Under the pieces are notes generated by a model. That model was not told the origin of the DNA. It saw only the letters and a program-made list of their open reading frames with translations, and did not search any database. A stretch of DNA of 59,178 nt from Oscillospiraceae bacterium. GTDB taxonomy: Bacteria > Bacillota > Clostridia > Oscillospirales > CAG-272. The stretch lies in contig SVQZ01000015.1 of the NCBI GenBank assembly GCA_015065105.1, positions 1 to 59,178 on the forward strand. Reading direction: 5' to 3'. How positions within the stretch are numbered: the first letter of the stretch is position 1; every line of letters begins with the position of its first letter. The translations under genes and the position numbers were made by a program. Positions 17,561 through 26,051 of the stretch are shown piece after piece.

Positions 17561-17720
17561 TATAGGAAATTGCTGTGTTTCATGTAAGTTGTTTGTACTG
17601 AGGATAGGATAGGATCCGAAATGCTCCACGGCAAAATACTTGAAGCTTTCGGTAGTCTCTCATTTCGTGTGGTTTGTTCACACAAAAGAAGGGAGCGGGA
17701 TTCGGAGTGCCCGGAGGCAC
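17561..17720 (+). repeat. Dispersed element, copy B (two partial units in tandem)
   Basis: A first unit starts TATAGGAAATTGCTGTGTTTC three bases after the tRNA terminator T-run and continues AAGTTGTTTGTAC up to about 17617. A second, headless unit starts at 17661 with CATTTCGTGTGGTTTGTTC, continues GGGAGCGGGATTCGG and ends in the hairpin GTGCC-CGGA-GGCAC at 17707-17720. The end of the second unit is 2 bp from the stop codon of the convergent GH28-like gene. Confidence 0.7.
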
Positions 17721-17722
17721 AT

Positions 17723-18772
17723 TTATCTCATTTTAAATTCTTTGACTTCACCCTCATTTACTATCATATCGGGGCCGCTGCCCTCGTTGTAACGAAGGGT
17801 CATATCATCTATAACAAGGCGGTCGATAACCGCGCCCGCTTCGATCTTGACGTTACTTGCTTCGGTGGAATGATCTTCGACGCGGTGGATATTACGAAGG
17901 GTGGCACGGGTGGTGTGAGTCCCCTTGGCAAAATAGATAATGGGGTAGGTATCCCTGGGATTCGTCTTCTTTATAAACACGCCGTCTATTGTTATGTTAT
18001 CTATAAGATTCTTTGCGCCCGGATGAACGTTATGATGAGTAAATGCTATACCGTAGTAACGGAAATCACCGAAAACGTTTCTTATCTGCACGTTATGCAG
18101 GGTATGTCCGCAGGAAAGAAGGCGGACACCTGTATAACCGTTTTCAGCATAGACACCGTCGATACAAACATCCTCTATATTGCCCGAGGAGATCTCTGTT
18201 TCATAGCAGTCATCGCAGTTAAGGGCGATCATATCGTCATTGGTCGCACCTCTGATATTGCGTATAAGTCCGTCCTTTGCGGGGCCGTTTACGTGGACGC
18301 CGTCGGTCCAGCCGAATGCCATATTTTCATCAAAATAAATATTTTCAACGGTGAAATGGTGTACCATTGCCAGCTGCATACAGTATGCATTGGGGTCCTT
18401 TATCGTAAGGTTACATACTCTTAAGTTCCGTACCCCGATAAAACGCATAAATACACCGAAATATCTTTCGCGGTAGAAACGGTCGGGCCACTCGTCGCGG
18501 GGCTGCTCGTATCTCTGCTGATTTAAGTTGTTACCGTCCCATATACCGCCCTCTACGGTGATATTCTCGTTATAGTCAACTGCACATTTATCATTTATGA
18601 GTATCTCGCAATTTGCTCCGTCTGCAAGACGGATAACTGCGTTTTTAGCACATCTGAGATGAGTATTATCATGAATACGAAGGGGTTCGTCTATTATATA
18701 AAGACCGTCATGAACGTAAACGTCTCCGCAACAGTCTAACATATCCTGTAATTTTTTTGTATCCTTGTTCAT
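17723..18772 (-). CDS. GH28-like right-handed beta-helix protein
   Basis: 349 residues with the repeating short strands of a pectin-lyase-fold beta-helix. Motifs resemble GH28 polygalacturonases: GWTDGVHVNG in place of the usual NTDG, and TNDDMIALNCDD for the catalytic Asp pair. SCGH (GH-like) follows. No signal peptide is visible from any start, so the protein appears cytosolic, perhaps acting on imported oligosaccharides. It may be a glycosidase, an epimerase or a lyase. It starts from ATG at 18772 with GGAGAAGGCA before it. Divergent from the Gfo/Idh oxidoreductase, which may share a substrate. A dispersed repeat abuts its 3' end and no own terminator is seen apart from the tRNA one. Confidence 0.75.
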   Translation of the reverse strand: MNKDTKKLQDMLDCCGDVYVHDGLYIIDEPLRIHDNTHLRCAKNAVIRLADGANCEILINDKCAVDYNENITVEGGIWDGNNLNQQRYEQPRDEWPDRFYRERYFGVFMRFIGVRNLRVCNLTIKDPNAYCMQLAMVHHFTVENIYFDENMAFGWTDGVHVNGPAKDGLIRNIRGATNDDMIALNCDDCYETEISSGNIEDVCIDGVYAENGYTGVRLLSCGHTLHNVQIRNVFGDFRYYGIAFTHHNVHPGAKNLIDNITIDGVFIKKTNPRDTYPIIYFAKGTHTTRATLRNIHRVEDHSTEASNVKIEAGAVIDRLVIDDMTLRYNEGSGPDMIVNEGEVKEFKMR

Positions 18773-18886
18773 TGCCTTCTCCTAAAATAATATGATTATA
18801 TTCATTATATCATAAAATAAAATTTATTCAACCGTTATCCGCTAAATTTTACATCTAAAAACAGACACAAAATTGTTACGCATTTA

Positions 18887-18915
18887 TTGACATTTCGTTA
18901 AAAATGAGTTATCCT
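18887..18915 (+). promoter_or_regulatory. Likely promoter of the Gfo/Idh gene
   Basis: TTGACA (18887-18892), 17 bp, then TATCCT (18910-18915), 31 bp before the oxidoreductase start. The -10 is imperfect; a TATAAT at 18923 has no -35 at suitable spacing. Confidence 0.5.
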
Positions 18916-18945
18916 ATTTATATATAATCTTTCAAGGAGAATGTC

Positions 18946-20220
18946 ATGAAAAAATTAACGGTAGCAATAATCGGCGGCGGAAACAGAGCCCAGGTATATG
19001 GCGATATAATGAGAAAAATTCCCGATAAATATCAGATAACAGCGGTAGCTGAGCCTATCGACAACCGCCGTGAATTTCTTATGCGCCGTCATAAGATATC
19101 CCCAGATATGTGCTTTCGTACATGGGAGGAGCTTCTTGAAAAGGGTAAGGTTGCCGATCTTTGTATGATAACCACAATGGACCGTCTTCGTATTGGCCCT
19201 GCCATGAAGGCGATCGAGTTAGGCTATCACCTTATGCTTGAAAAGCCTATTGCCTCCACCCTTGAGGAATGTAAGATGATAACCCGCGCTGCAGAGGAAA
19301 AGGGAGTTAAGGTTATCATTTGTACCGTTCTCCGTTACACAGGACTTTTTATAAAATTAAAGGAAATAATCGACTCGGGCAGGATCGGCAAGGTAATGAG
19401 CATCAACCACGAGGAGGGTGTGGGTGATGTTCACCAGACCCACAGCTACGTCAGAGGTAATTGGGGCAATTCTGCAAAGAGTGCGGATATGCTTGTACAG
19501 AAATCCTGCCATGATATTGATATAATCCAATGGCTCATTGATAAAAAATGCAAGAGCGTTCAGTCCTACGGTATGCTCTCATATTTCAAGAGAGACAATG
19601 CCCCCGAGGGTTCACCCGATTACTGTATCGACGGCTGTCCCGTAGGTGACGAATGCCCTTATAATGCAGTTAAGCTCTATCTTCCCGACGACAGCTATTG
19701 GATGCGTTCTACCTGTTCAAGGGTATTTGAGGTTACCGATGCCGACGTTGAAAAGGCTATCCGAGAGACCCAATACGGTAAATGTGTTTTCAAGTGTGAT
19801 AATGACGTTGTTGACCACCAGACCGTTAATATGCTCTTTGAGGATGACATTACAGTAACCTTTACCATGAATGCCTTCAATAAAGGAGGCAGGCATATGC
19901 ACATCATGGGGACAAAGGGTGAAATAAGAATTTCCACCGTAGGCGACGAGGTCATTCACCTTTACGATTTCGTCACAAAGCAGCATGAGGATATACCCTT
20001 TAACGACCTCGGCTGTATCACAGGCGCCCACGGCGGCGGCGACGACGGTCTTGTTCAGGCAATTTACGAGGAATTGAATGATGCTTACAAGGGAAAGAGT
20101 GTTCCCACCATCCGTCAGTCCTATTATAATCACGTTATCACCTTTGCTATCGAGGAAGCAAGAAAGAAAGGTATAATAATCGATTTTGAAGATTATTATG
20201 CAAATGTTGAGAATAATTAG
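18946..20220 (+). CDS. Gfo/Idh/MocA-family oxidoreductase
   Basis: 424 residues. The N-terminal Rossmann domain (about 1-125) has a glycine-rich AIIGGGNRAQVYG loop for NAD(P) and the family motif MLEKPIAST near residue 100, with the conserved Lys. The C-terminal alpha/beta domain (about 130-400) contains HDIDIIQWLI, the usual substrate-binding His/Asp region. A Cys-rich insert (CIDGCPVGDECPYNAV, about 228-245) is seen in a subgroup of these enzymes. They oxidise or reduce sugars and cyclitols; the substrate is unknown. CAAGGAGAA precedes the start. The SLH deacetylase follows after 15 bp, probably on the same transcript. Confidence 0.9.
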   Translation: MKKLTVAIIGGGNRAQVYGDIMRKIPDKYQITAVAEPIDNRREFLMRRHKISPDMCFRTWEELLEKGKVADLCMITTMDRLRIGPAMKAIELGYHLMLEKPIASTLEECKMITRAAEEKGVKVIICTVLRYTGLFIKLKEIIDSGRIGKVMSINHEEGVGDVHQTHSYVRGNWGNSAKSADMLVQKSCHDIDIIQWLIDKKCKSVQSYGMLSYFKRDNAPEGSPDYCIDGCPVGDECPYNAVKLYLPDDSYWMRSTCSRVFEVTDADVEKAIRETQYGKCVFKCDNDVVDHQTVNMLFEDDITVTFTMNAFNKGGRHMHIMGTKGEIRISTVGDEVIHLYDFVTKQHEDIPFNDLGCITGAHGGGDDGLVQAIYEELNDAYKGKSVPTIRQSYYNHVITFAIEEARKKGIIIDFEDYYANVENN

Positions 20221-20235
20221 GAAATAAACTTAAAA

Positions 20236-21837
20236 ATGAAAAAAATTGTTTCTATAATCTTACTTTTAACTTTATTCTTCTGTACAAGCATTACCGAAGC
20301 TAATATTATACCCGAAACAGACGTCGGCGGCACCTCTTTTAAAGATATTGATACCGACGACTGGTTTTACGATGCAGTAAATGAAATATACTCTCTCGGT
20401 CTTATGAAGGGTACTTCTGAAGATACCTTTTCTCCGTATGAAGCAGTGACCCGCGCGGCAGCAGTACAGGTGCTCTATACGGTAAGCGGAGAAAAATACG
20501 AATATTATCCCGAATTTTCAGACGTTACCGAGAATTCATGGTATGCCGAAGCTGTTTGCTGGGCAAAGGACAAGGAAATAACCAACGGTACATCCAAAAA
20601 TAAATTTTCCCCCTCTCTTCTTCTGACAAGAGAACAGCTTGCCTGCCTCATCGACCGTTTTGCCGAGGCATACGGCATCGAAAACAAAAATGCAGAGCAA
20701 GACAAATATTCAGATATGCACAACGTATCCGAATGGGCTTTAGACAGCGTTACCAAAATGTATGAAAAGGGAATAATGACTCCCCGTAATAACGGATTCT
20801 TCGTTCCAAATGCAACGGTCAGCAGAGCTGAGCTTGCCGCATTTATTCTTAATCTCACAGGAGAGGGAAAGACATATACAGATGATTCTGCACACGTTGA
20901 GCTTGTTTATCCCTTGGTGGCAGAGGCATCCCTTGAAACAGGACAGAGTATCGATATAAACGGCAGGGTATATCCCGAAAATGCAACAGACCCCCTTATA
21001 CGTTATTCTTCATCCGATAACAGCATCGTAAAGATCGGCGAAAAAGGATCTGTTACTGCATTGTCAAAGGGCGAGGTAACGATCACTCTTGCAAGCCGTG
21101 ACGGAGGTTTTAAGGCATATTGTAAAATTACCGTATCGGATAAGCCTTCTCTCGGTATGGCAACCGATCATACCTATGCGAGCAGTATAGATACCTCCCT
21201 TATTACCTCCATGGGAAGAAAGATAGATCCCAACAAGCCGATGGTAGCCCTTACCTACGATGACGGTCCCCACCGTACATATTCCGCAAGAATACTTGAC
21301 ACCCTTGAGAAATACAATTCCGCGGCAACCTTCTTTGAACTCGGAGACCGCTGTGAAAATAACGGTGACATACTCAGACGTGCAGTCAACATAGGCTGCG
21401 AGATAGGTAACCACAGCTACAGCCATCCTAATCTTGCCTCACTTTCTGCGGGAGGGATATCTAATCAGATAAATACAACAAACGATATCATATATAATGC
21501 TACAGGTATTTATCCTGCACTTGTGAGACCTCCTTACGGATCTAACGGTTCAAACGTAAGAAACAACGTAAACGCACCTATAATCCTCTGGTCTATCGAC
21601 ACACTTGACTGGAAATACAGAAATGAGTCCTATGTTACCTCGGTAATAAAAAATAACGTTACCGACGGTTCAGTTATCCTTATGCACTCATTATATTCCT
21701 CCACCGCTTCCGCTACCGAGATAATAGTACCCTGGCTGATATCCCAGGGCTATCAGATAGTAACGGTAAGCGAGCTTGCCGAGGCAAGGGGTATAGAGCT
21801 GCAAAAGGGAAAGGTCTATACCGATTTCTATAAATAA
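20236..21837 (+). CDS. SLH-anchored polysaccharide deacetylase with Big2 domain
   Basis: 533 residues. A signal peptide (about 1-22) is followed by three SLH repeats (about 33-83, 94-145, 155-207), a bacterial Ig-like Big2 domain (about 215-300) and a NodB deacetylase domain (about 325-515). NodB motifs are present: TYDDGPH (metal-binding Asp), GNHSYSHP (two metal His), RPPYG, DTLDW and ILMHSLY. It probably removes acetyl groups from peptidoglycan or a secondary cell-wall glycan at the surface. The SLH part should anchor it to pyruvylated wall polymer as for the DUF4838 proteins. It shares a unit with the Gfo/Idh gene before and rlmD 13 bp after. Confidence 0.93.
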   Translation: MKKIVSIILLLTLFFCTSITEANIIPETDVGGTSFKDIDTDDWFYDAVNEIYSLGLMKGTSEDTFSPYEAVTRAAAVQVLYTVSGEKYEYYPEFSDVTENSWYAEAVCWAKDKEITNGTSKNKFSPSLLLTREQLACLIDRFAEAYGIENKNAEQDKYSDMHNVSEWALDSVTKMYEKGIMTPRNNGFFVPNATVSRAELAAFILNLTGEGKTYTDDSAHVELVYPLVAEASLETGQSIDINGRVYPENATDPLIRYSSSDNSIVKIGEKGSVTALSKGEVTITLASRDGGFKAYCKITVSDKPSLGMATDHTYASSIDTSLITSMGRKIDPNKPMVALTYDDGPHRTYSARILDTLEKYNSAATFFELGDRCENNGDILRRAVNIGCEIGNHSYSHPNLASLSAGGISNQINTTNDIIYNATGIYPALVRPPYGSNGSNVRNNVNAPIILWSIDTLDWKYRNESYVTSVIKNNVTDGSVILMHSLYSSTASATEIIVPWLISQGYQIVTVSELAEARGIELQKGKVYTDFYK

Positions 21838-21850
21838 CGGAGATTACTCT

Positions 21851-23185
21851 ATGCTTAAAAAGAACAGTATATATACTGTAAAAATAACCGATATAAACAA
21901 TTTAGGCTACGGCGTTTGCAGGGTCGAGGGTATCGTTACCTTCGTTGCGGGCGCCGTAACAGGCGATGAGGCGCAAATAAAGCTTATAAAGGTAACAAAA
22001 AGCTATTGTGTTGCCCGTATGGAAAAGCTTATTCTCCCCTCAGAGCACAGAATCGATCCCGAATGCCCGCTTTTCCCTAAATGCGGCGGCTGTGTTTACC
22101 GTCATGTCAGCTACGATTATGAAAAAGAGCTTAAAAGAGGATACGTTGAGTCGGCCTTTCGCAAAGCGGGTATAGATGCTGAAATTGCCGGGGTAACCTC
22201 TGACAATAAGATCACAGGTTACAGAAATAAGGTACAGTATCCCGTTGGTAAAAACGGAGAAATTGGGTATTACCGCACGAAGACCCATGATATAATAGAA
22301 TGCGAAAGCTGTCTTTTAGAGGAGCCCGTTCTACATGATATCAAAAGGTTTATTTCCGATTTCATAAAGGAAAATACCGTTTCATGCCTTCGCCATATAT
22401 ATCTTCGATGCGGTGCGGCAACCGGAGAGGTAATGGTCTGTCTTGTCAGCGAAAAAAAGGATTTTAACGGTTTATCAACCCTCTGCAATGAGGTATGCGA
22501 AAGATTTGACGCGGTTAAATGTTTTGCCATTAACGTAAATGACAAGGATACTAACGTTATCTTGGGCGAAAAGACCTATATTTTGAGAGGCCGTCCTTAT
22601 ATTGAGGACGAGCTTATGGGATGCCGTTTCAGAATTTCCCCCATGTCGTTCTATCAGGTAAACCATTCTATGACCGGGCTTTTATATTCCAAGGCCGCGG
22701 AGCTTTGCGGACTTAAGGAGGGCGAGAGCTTTATTGACCTTTACTGCGGGTGCGGAACTATAGGTCTTTGCATAGCAAAGAAAACAAAAACCGCAGAGCT
22801 TTCGGGAGTTGAGATCATTCCCGACGCCATTGAAAACGCAAAGATAAATGCCGAACTTAACGGCATCGAAAATGCATCATTTATCTGCGGAGATGCGTCC
22901 GACGCGCCTCTTAAAAAATGCGGCTGTGTTATAGTTGACCCGCCCCGAAAGGGACTTACCGAAAAGCTTATAGCAGAGCTTGCAGAGGCAGATATCGAAA
23001 GGATAGTTTACGTTTCCTGCAACCCCGATACCCTTGCCCGCGACTGCGCTGTCTTTATTGAGAAAGGTTATCAGCTTTCAAAGGTTTATCCCTTCGATCT
23101 TTTTCCAAGAACCGGTCACGTTGAGAATGTTGTTTGTTTGAGCAGAAAATCCACGCAGGAAACAAAACAATTTCCTGTAAATTAA
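21851..23185 (+). CDS. rlmD: 23S rRNA (uracil-C5) methyltransferase, RlmD/TrmA family
   Basis: 444 residues. N-terminal TRAM domain (about 1-60), a four-Cys Fe-S cluster region (CPLFPKCGGC near 78 and CESC near 153) and a SAM domain with FIDLYCGCGTIGL, IIVDPPRKGL-type (VIVDPPRKGL) and VYVSCNPDTLARD, where the Cys is the catalytic nucleophile. SPMSFYQVN is also typical. It methylates a 23S rRNA uridine (U1939 in E. coli; Gram-positive RlmCD enzymes can also modify U747). GGAGA precedes the start. The last codons (KQFPVN and stop) lie in a 22-nt sequence repeated 83 bp downstream, so the C-terminus may have been reshaped by the adjacent repeat element. Confidence 0.93.
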   Translation: MLKKNSIYTVKITDINNLGYGVCRVEGIVTFVAGAVTGDEAQIKLIKVTKSYCVARMEKLILPSEHRIDPECPLFPKCGGCVYRHVSYDYEKELKRGYVESAFRKAGIDAEIAGVTSDNKITGYRNKVQYPVGKNGEIGYYRTKTHDIIECESCLLEEPVLHDIKRFISDFIKENTVSCLRHIYLRCGAATGEVMVCLVSEKKDFNGLSTLCNEVCERFDAVKCFAINVNDKDTNVILGEKTYILRGRPYIEDELMGCRFRISPMSFYQVNHSMTGLLYSKAAELCGLKEGESFIDLYCGCGTIGLCIAKKTKTAELSGVEIIPDAIENAKINAELNGIENASFICGDASDAPLKKCGCVIVDPPRKGLTEKLIAELAEADIERIVYVSCNPDTLARDCAVFIEKGYQLSKVYPFDLFPRTGHVENVVCLSRKSTQETKQFPVN

Positions 23186-23188
23186 AAA

Positions 23189-23262
23189 GCGCCGCCGGGC
23201 GCACCGGATCCCGCTCCATCCCCCCTGCAAACAACTCACACGAAATGGAGCAATTTCCTGTA
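23189..23262 (-). repeat. Dispersed ~74-bp element, copy C
   Basis: Minus-strand reading starts TACAGGAAATTGCTCC, continues ATTTCGTGTGAGTTGTTTGCA and GGAGCGGGATCCGG and ends in GGTGCG..CGGCGC. It starts 13 nt downstream of the terminator at 23276-23322 on the same strand and its far end is 3 bp from the rlmD stop codon. It is flanked by 22-nt direct repeats (23168-23189 and 23251-23273). Confidence 0.8.
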
Positions 23263-23275
23263 AATTTAAAAAGTT

Positions 23276-23322
23276 TATGATCCCCTTGGAGAATTCTTGA
23301 AGCTTTCTCTAAGGGGATCATA
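23276..23322 (-). terminator. Terminator of the 52-aa membrane protein gene
   Basis: A 12-bp perfect outer stem (TATGATCCCCTT with AAGGGGATCATA) extended by an inner GAGAA/TTCTC pairing. On the minus strand it is followed by AACTTTTTAAATTT. It lies 14 bp after the stop codon of the small gene. Confidence 0.75.
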
Positions 23323-23336
23323 TCAACTTGCCGTTT

Positions 23337-23495
23337 TTATCTTTTTCTTATTACTGAGGTTAAAAGAAAGATACCGAAGGAAATTCCCATAACAGAAAAT
23401 ACGTATTTCATTACCCCGGGAAAAAGGACAAGGAGTATTCCCCCCGTTATCATAAGTAAACCCGAGATCAGCAGTAATACCTGTATTTTGTTCAT
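23337..23495 (-). CDS. Small two-helix membrane protein (52 aa)
   Basis: A short gene starting ATG at 23495, encoding MNKIQVLLLISGLLMITGG and continuing to ...TSVIRKR. Two hydrophobic segments (about 5-26 and 31-48) are separated by FPGVMKY, with a positively charged C-terminus. AGAAGGTG lies eight bases before the start and a strong hairpin follows the stop, so it has the signals of a real gene. I do not recognise a family. It could be a small membrane regulator or subunit. Confidence 0.65.
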   Translation of the reverse strand: MNKIQVLLLISGLLMITGGILLVLFPGVMKYVFSVMGISFGIFLLTSVIRKR

Positions 23496-23586
23496 TTTAT
23501 TACACCTTCTTTTGAAAAGTAATATTATTTATATTCGGTAATTCAAATTATATACTTTAATTTACAACTGTATATCAACAAAAAAT

Positions 23587-23606
23587 GATCCCTCATACGA
23601 GGGATC
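23587..23606 (-). terminator. Terminator after pgsA
   Basis: GATCCCTC / GAGGGATC, 8-bp stem with an ATAC loop, followed on the minus strand by ATTTTTTG. It lies 11 bp after the pgsA stop and closes the long minus-strand block that starts at dnaA. Confidence 0.85.
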
Positions 23607-23617
23607 TGATTTTTGAT

Positions 23618-24205
23618 TTATTTTGAGGGATCGAGGTAAGGCCAATAGCCGATAAAATAGTTGATACCCGACCAAACGGTAAGGATAACCGATGCACCGA
23701 GGAATACGTAGCTTACGATATTATTTGTAAGCTCCCCTAAAATTACGGGCTCAAGGATAAGAACTACCATTGTGATTATCTGAAGAACTGTTTTGCACTT
23801 ACCCATCCAATTTGCCGCAATAACAACGTTACCTGCATCCGAAACAACGAGTCTCATAGAGGTTACCGCAAGCTCACGGAGAAGGATAAGGAAAAAGCTT
23901 ATTGCAAATATCTTGGTATAGAGCACCCCGCGCGCGGATGCTACTGCAAGTAATGCGATAAATCCGCCGAGCACCATTACCTTATCCGCTAAGGGATCAA
24001 GGAACTTACCAAAATTGGTAATAAGATTATACTTACGCGCTATCTTACCGTCAAGCATATCGGTAAATGCGGTGAGAATAAAGATCACGGTTGCAACGAT
24101 TGCAGAAATAAGCTCTCCGAAAACAGGGAAAATTATAAAAAACATAAAGAAGGGAATCATGCATACACGAAGAAGTGTAAGCTTATTGGGAAGATTTAAT
24201 TTCAT
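23618..24205 (-). CDS. pgsA: CDP-diacylglycerol-glycerol-3-phosphate 3-phosphatidyltransferase
   Basis: 195 residues, integral membrane enzyme with about four to five helices. The CDP-alcohol phosphatidyltransferase motif DGx2ARx8Gx3Dx3D appears as DMLDGKIARKYNLITNFGKFLDPLADK at about 50-76. It makes phosphatidylglycerophosphate from CDP-diacylglycerol and glycerol 3-phosphate, the committed step to phosphatidylglycerol. Its start overlaps the end of rimO by 4 bp (ATGA type), so the two are translationally coupled. The rimO-pgsA pair next to recA-recX matches the usual Firmicute cluster, except that cinA, normally between pgsA and recA, is elsewhere. Confidence 0.95.
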   Translation of the reverse strand: MKLNLPNKLTLLRVCMIPFFMFFIIFPVFGELISAIVATVIFILTAFTDMLDGKIARKYNLITNFGKFLDPLADKVMVLGGFIALLAVASARGVLYTKIFAISFFLILLRELAVTSMRLVVSDAGNVVIAANWMGKCKTVLQIITMVVLILEPVILGELTNNIVSYVFLGASVILTVWSGINYFIGYWPYLDPSK

Positions 24206-25536
24206 ACTAATGCCTCTCCTATCAAATCATAGTCTAAAATATCTGTTATTTCAACCTTAACGAAATTACCCTCGGGTATCTTCGTATCAGAGGTAAAATA
24301 TACCTTGCCGTCAATTTCGGGAGCATCCATATAGCTTCTTCCGAAATGAGTCTCGGAAACGGGATCAAAGCCCTCGCAGATAACTGTAAGTATATTACCA
24401 AGCTGCTTCTGATTAAACTCAGCGCTTATTTCTACCTGCTTACGCATAAGCATATCTGCTCTGTCTATCTTGGTCTGCTCCTCTATCTGGCAGGGAAGAT
24501 CATATGCGGGGGTATCCTCCTCACGGGAGTAGGCAAAGGCACCGAAGCGCTCGAATTTTACCTCTCCTATAAATTCACAAAGCTCCTCAAACTGCTCCTC
24601 GGTCTCACCGGGGAAGCCTGCAATTGCCGTGGAACGGATAATGATACCGGGAACACCCTTGCGAAGACGCTCGATTGCATCCTTTATTACGGCAGAGTCT
24701 CCGTGACGGTTCATACGGCGAAGTACGTCGTCATTGATATGCTGGACAGGCATATCGATATACTTTACTACCTTATCGTTTTCAGCTATCTCACGTATAA
24801 GCTCGTTTGTTATCTTATCGGGGTAACAGTAGAGAATACGAATCCAAGGAATACTCGTCTCTTCCCCTAATCTGTGTAAAAGTTCTGCTAATTTATATTC
24901 GCCGTAGATATCCTCGCCGTAACGGGTGGTATCCTGAGCAACTATAACAAGCTCTTTAATATCAAGCTTTTCAAGGTCCTTGGCTTCATTTATGATATCC
25001 TCCATCCTTCTGCTTCTGAATGATCCGCGGATTCCGGGGATAGCACAGTATGTACAGCGGTTATCACAGCCCTCGGCTATCTTAAGATAAGCAAAGTTCT
25101 GTGTGGTAACAACTCTGTCTCCGCCCAAGGTAAGCTCGTCCTCGTTTTTAAAGGAGGTAAACTTTACCTTTCTCTTGTTTTCAACGGCGCGCACACACTT
25201 AACGATATCATGTATCGAATTTACACCCAAAAGTGCGTCAACCTCGGGAAGAGATTCTAATATCTCCTCGCGGTAACGCTGTGCAAGACATCCGGTAACA
25301 ATGATACCCTGTAAATTTCTGTTTTCCTTAAGCCATGCAACGTCAAGAATGTTGTCTATGGCTTCTTTTTTTGCGCTTTCAATAAAGGCGCAGGTATTTA
25401 TAATGATTATATCCGCCTCGATGTCCTCGGCAACTATGGGATAACCAGCCTCCACAAGCTCTCGGAGCATTATTTCGGTATCGACCTGATTTTTGGGACA
25501 TCCGAGGGATATAAAGCCTATCTTTGCTTTACTCAT
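24202..25536 (-). CDS. rimO: Ribosomal protein S12 methylthiotransferase
   Basis: 444 residues from ATG at 25536 (a GTG three codons upstream has no better ribosome site). The N-terminal UPF0004 domain begins KIGFISLGCPKNQVDTE, with three cluster-binding Cys (CPKN, NTCAFI, TGCLAQRY). The radical SAM motif CDNRCTYCAIP lies near residue 150 and a TRAM domain fills the last 65 residues. The enzyme adds a methylthio group to an Asp of ribosomal protein S12 and uses two 4Fe-4S clusters. The SLGCPKN start and IRGSFRSR segment favour RimO over MiaB. Fits the pgsA-rimO-recX-recA order. Confidence 0.94.
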   Translation of the reverse strand: MSKAKIGFISLGCPKNQVDTEIMLRELVEAGYPIVAEDIEADIIIINTCAFIESAKKEAIDNILDVAWLKENRNLQGIIVTGCLAQRYREEILESLPEVDALLGVNSIHDIVKCVRAVENKRKVKFTSFKNEDELTLGGDRVVTTQNFAYLKIAEGCDNRCTYCAIPGIRGSFRSRRMEDIINEAKDLEKLDIKELVIVAQDTTRYGEDIYGEYKLAELLHRLGEETSIPWIRILYCYPDKITNELIREIAENDKVVKYIDMPVQHINDDVLRRMNRHGDSAVIKDAIERLRKGVPGIIIRSTAIAGFPGETEEQFEELCEFIGEVKFERFGAFAYSREEDTPAYDLPCQIEEQTKIDRADMLMRKQVEISAEFNQKQLGNILTVICEGFDPVSETHFGRSYMDAPEIDGKVYFTSDTKIPEGNFVKVEITDILDYDLIGEALV

Positions 25537-25595
25537 TTTCTTCACTTTCTTTTATAAATAGAGAATCACTGTCAAAAAGACGTAATTCCTGCGCC

Positions 25596-26051
25596 CTACG
25601 GCGCTTCTTTATATAATCTGAATGCTTCTTTTATTTCATCCGGACTGTAGCCGTAACGCAGTAATGCCGCATAGAGCTTTCTTGTATCAGAATAATTATT
25701 CTTTGTCATTCTCAAACGCTTGAAGCAGTTTGCAGTAAAATCTATTTCTGAAAAATCAGCCTCTGAGATTACTTCCCGCTTAAAGCCCTTAACGTAAAGC
25801 TCCTGTATGATACGTCTTTTGCCGTAAAGCTTTGTATTGGCAAGAGAATAAATAAATGCCTCGAGAAAACGGCTCTCGTTGAGATAATCCATCTTCTTTG
25901 CATACTCTATGGCAAAATCGACCTCGTCTGTACTGTAGCCCTTATGAAAAAGCTTTTCTCTTAATCTTTTCTCGGTATTGTCAGCGTAATCCAGCATATT
26001 AAGGGCAGAGCGTACCGCCTTTTGCTGTCTTTTGGTAAGCTCCTCAGCCAT
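25596..26051 (-). CDS. recX: RecA regulator RecX
   Basis: 151 residues, all helical with three-helix repeats typical of RecX ([42 protein letters not shown]). RecX binds along the RecA filament and limits its activity. It overlaps the recA stop codon by 8 bp, which couples the levels of the two proteins. A short GC-rich run, GCGCCCTACGGCGC, at about 25591-25604 over its 3' end can form a small hairpin. Confidence 0.92.
   Translation of the reverse strand: MAEELTKRQQKAVRSALNMLDYADNTEKRLREKLFHKGYSTDEVDFAIEYAKKMDYLNESRFLEAFIYSLANTKLYGKRRIIQELYVKGFKREVISEADFSEIDFTANCFKRLRMTKNNYSDTRKLYAALLRYGYSPDEIKEAFRLYKEAP

Noticed and set aside
17621-18424. 267-codon open frame on the plus strand
   Set aside because: Antisense to the GH28-like gene and begins inside the dispersed repeat without a ribosome site.
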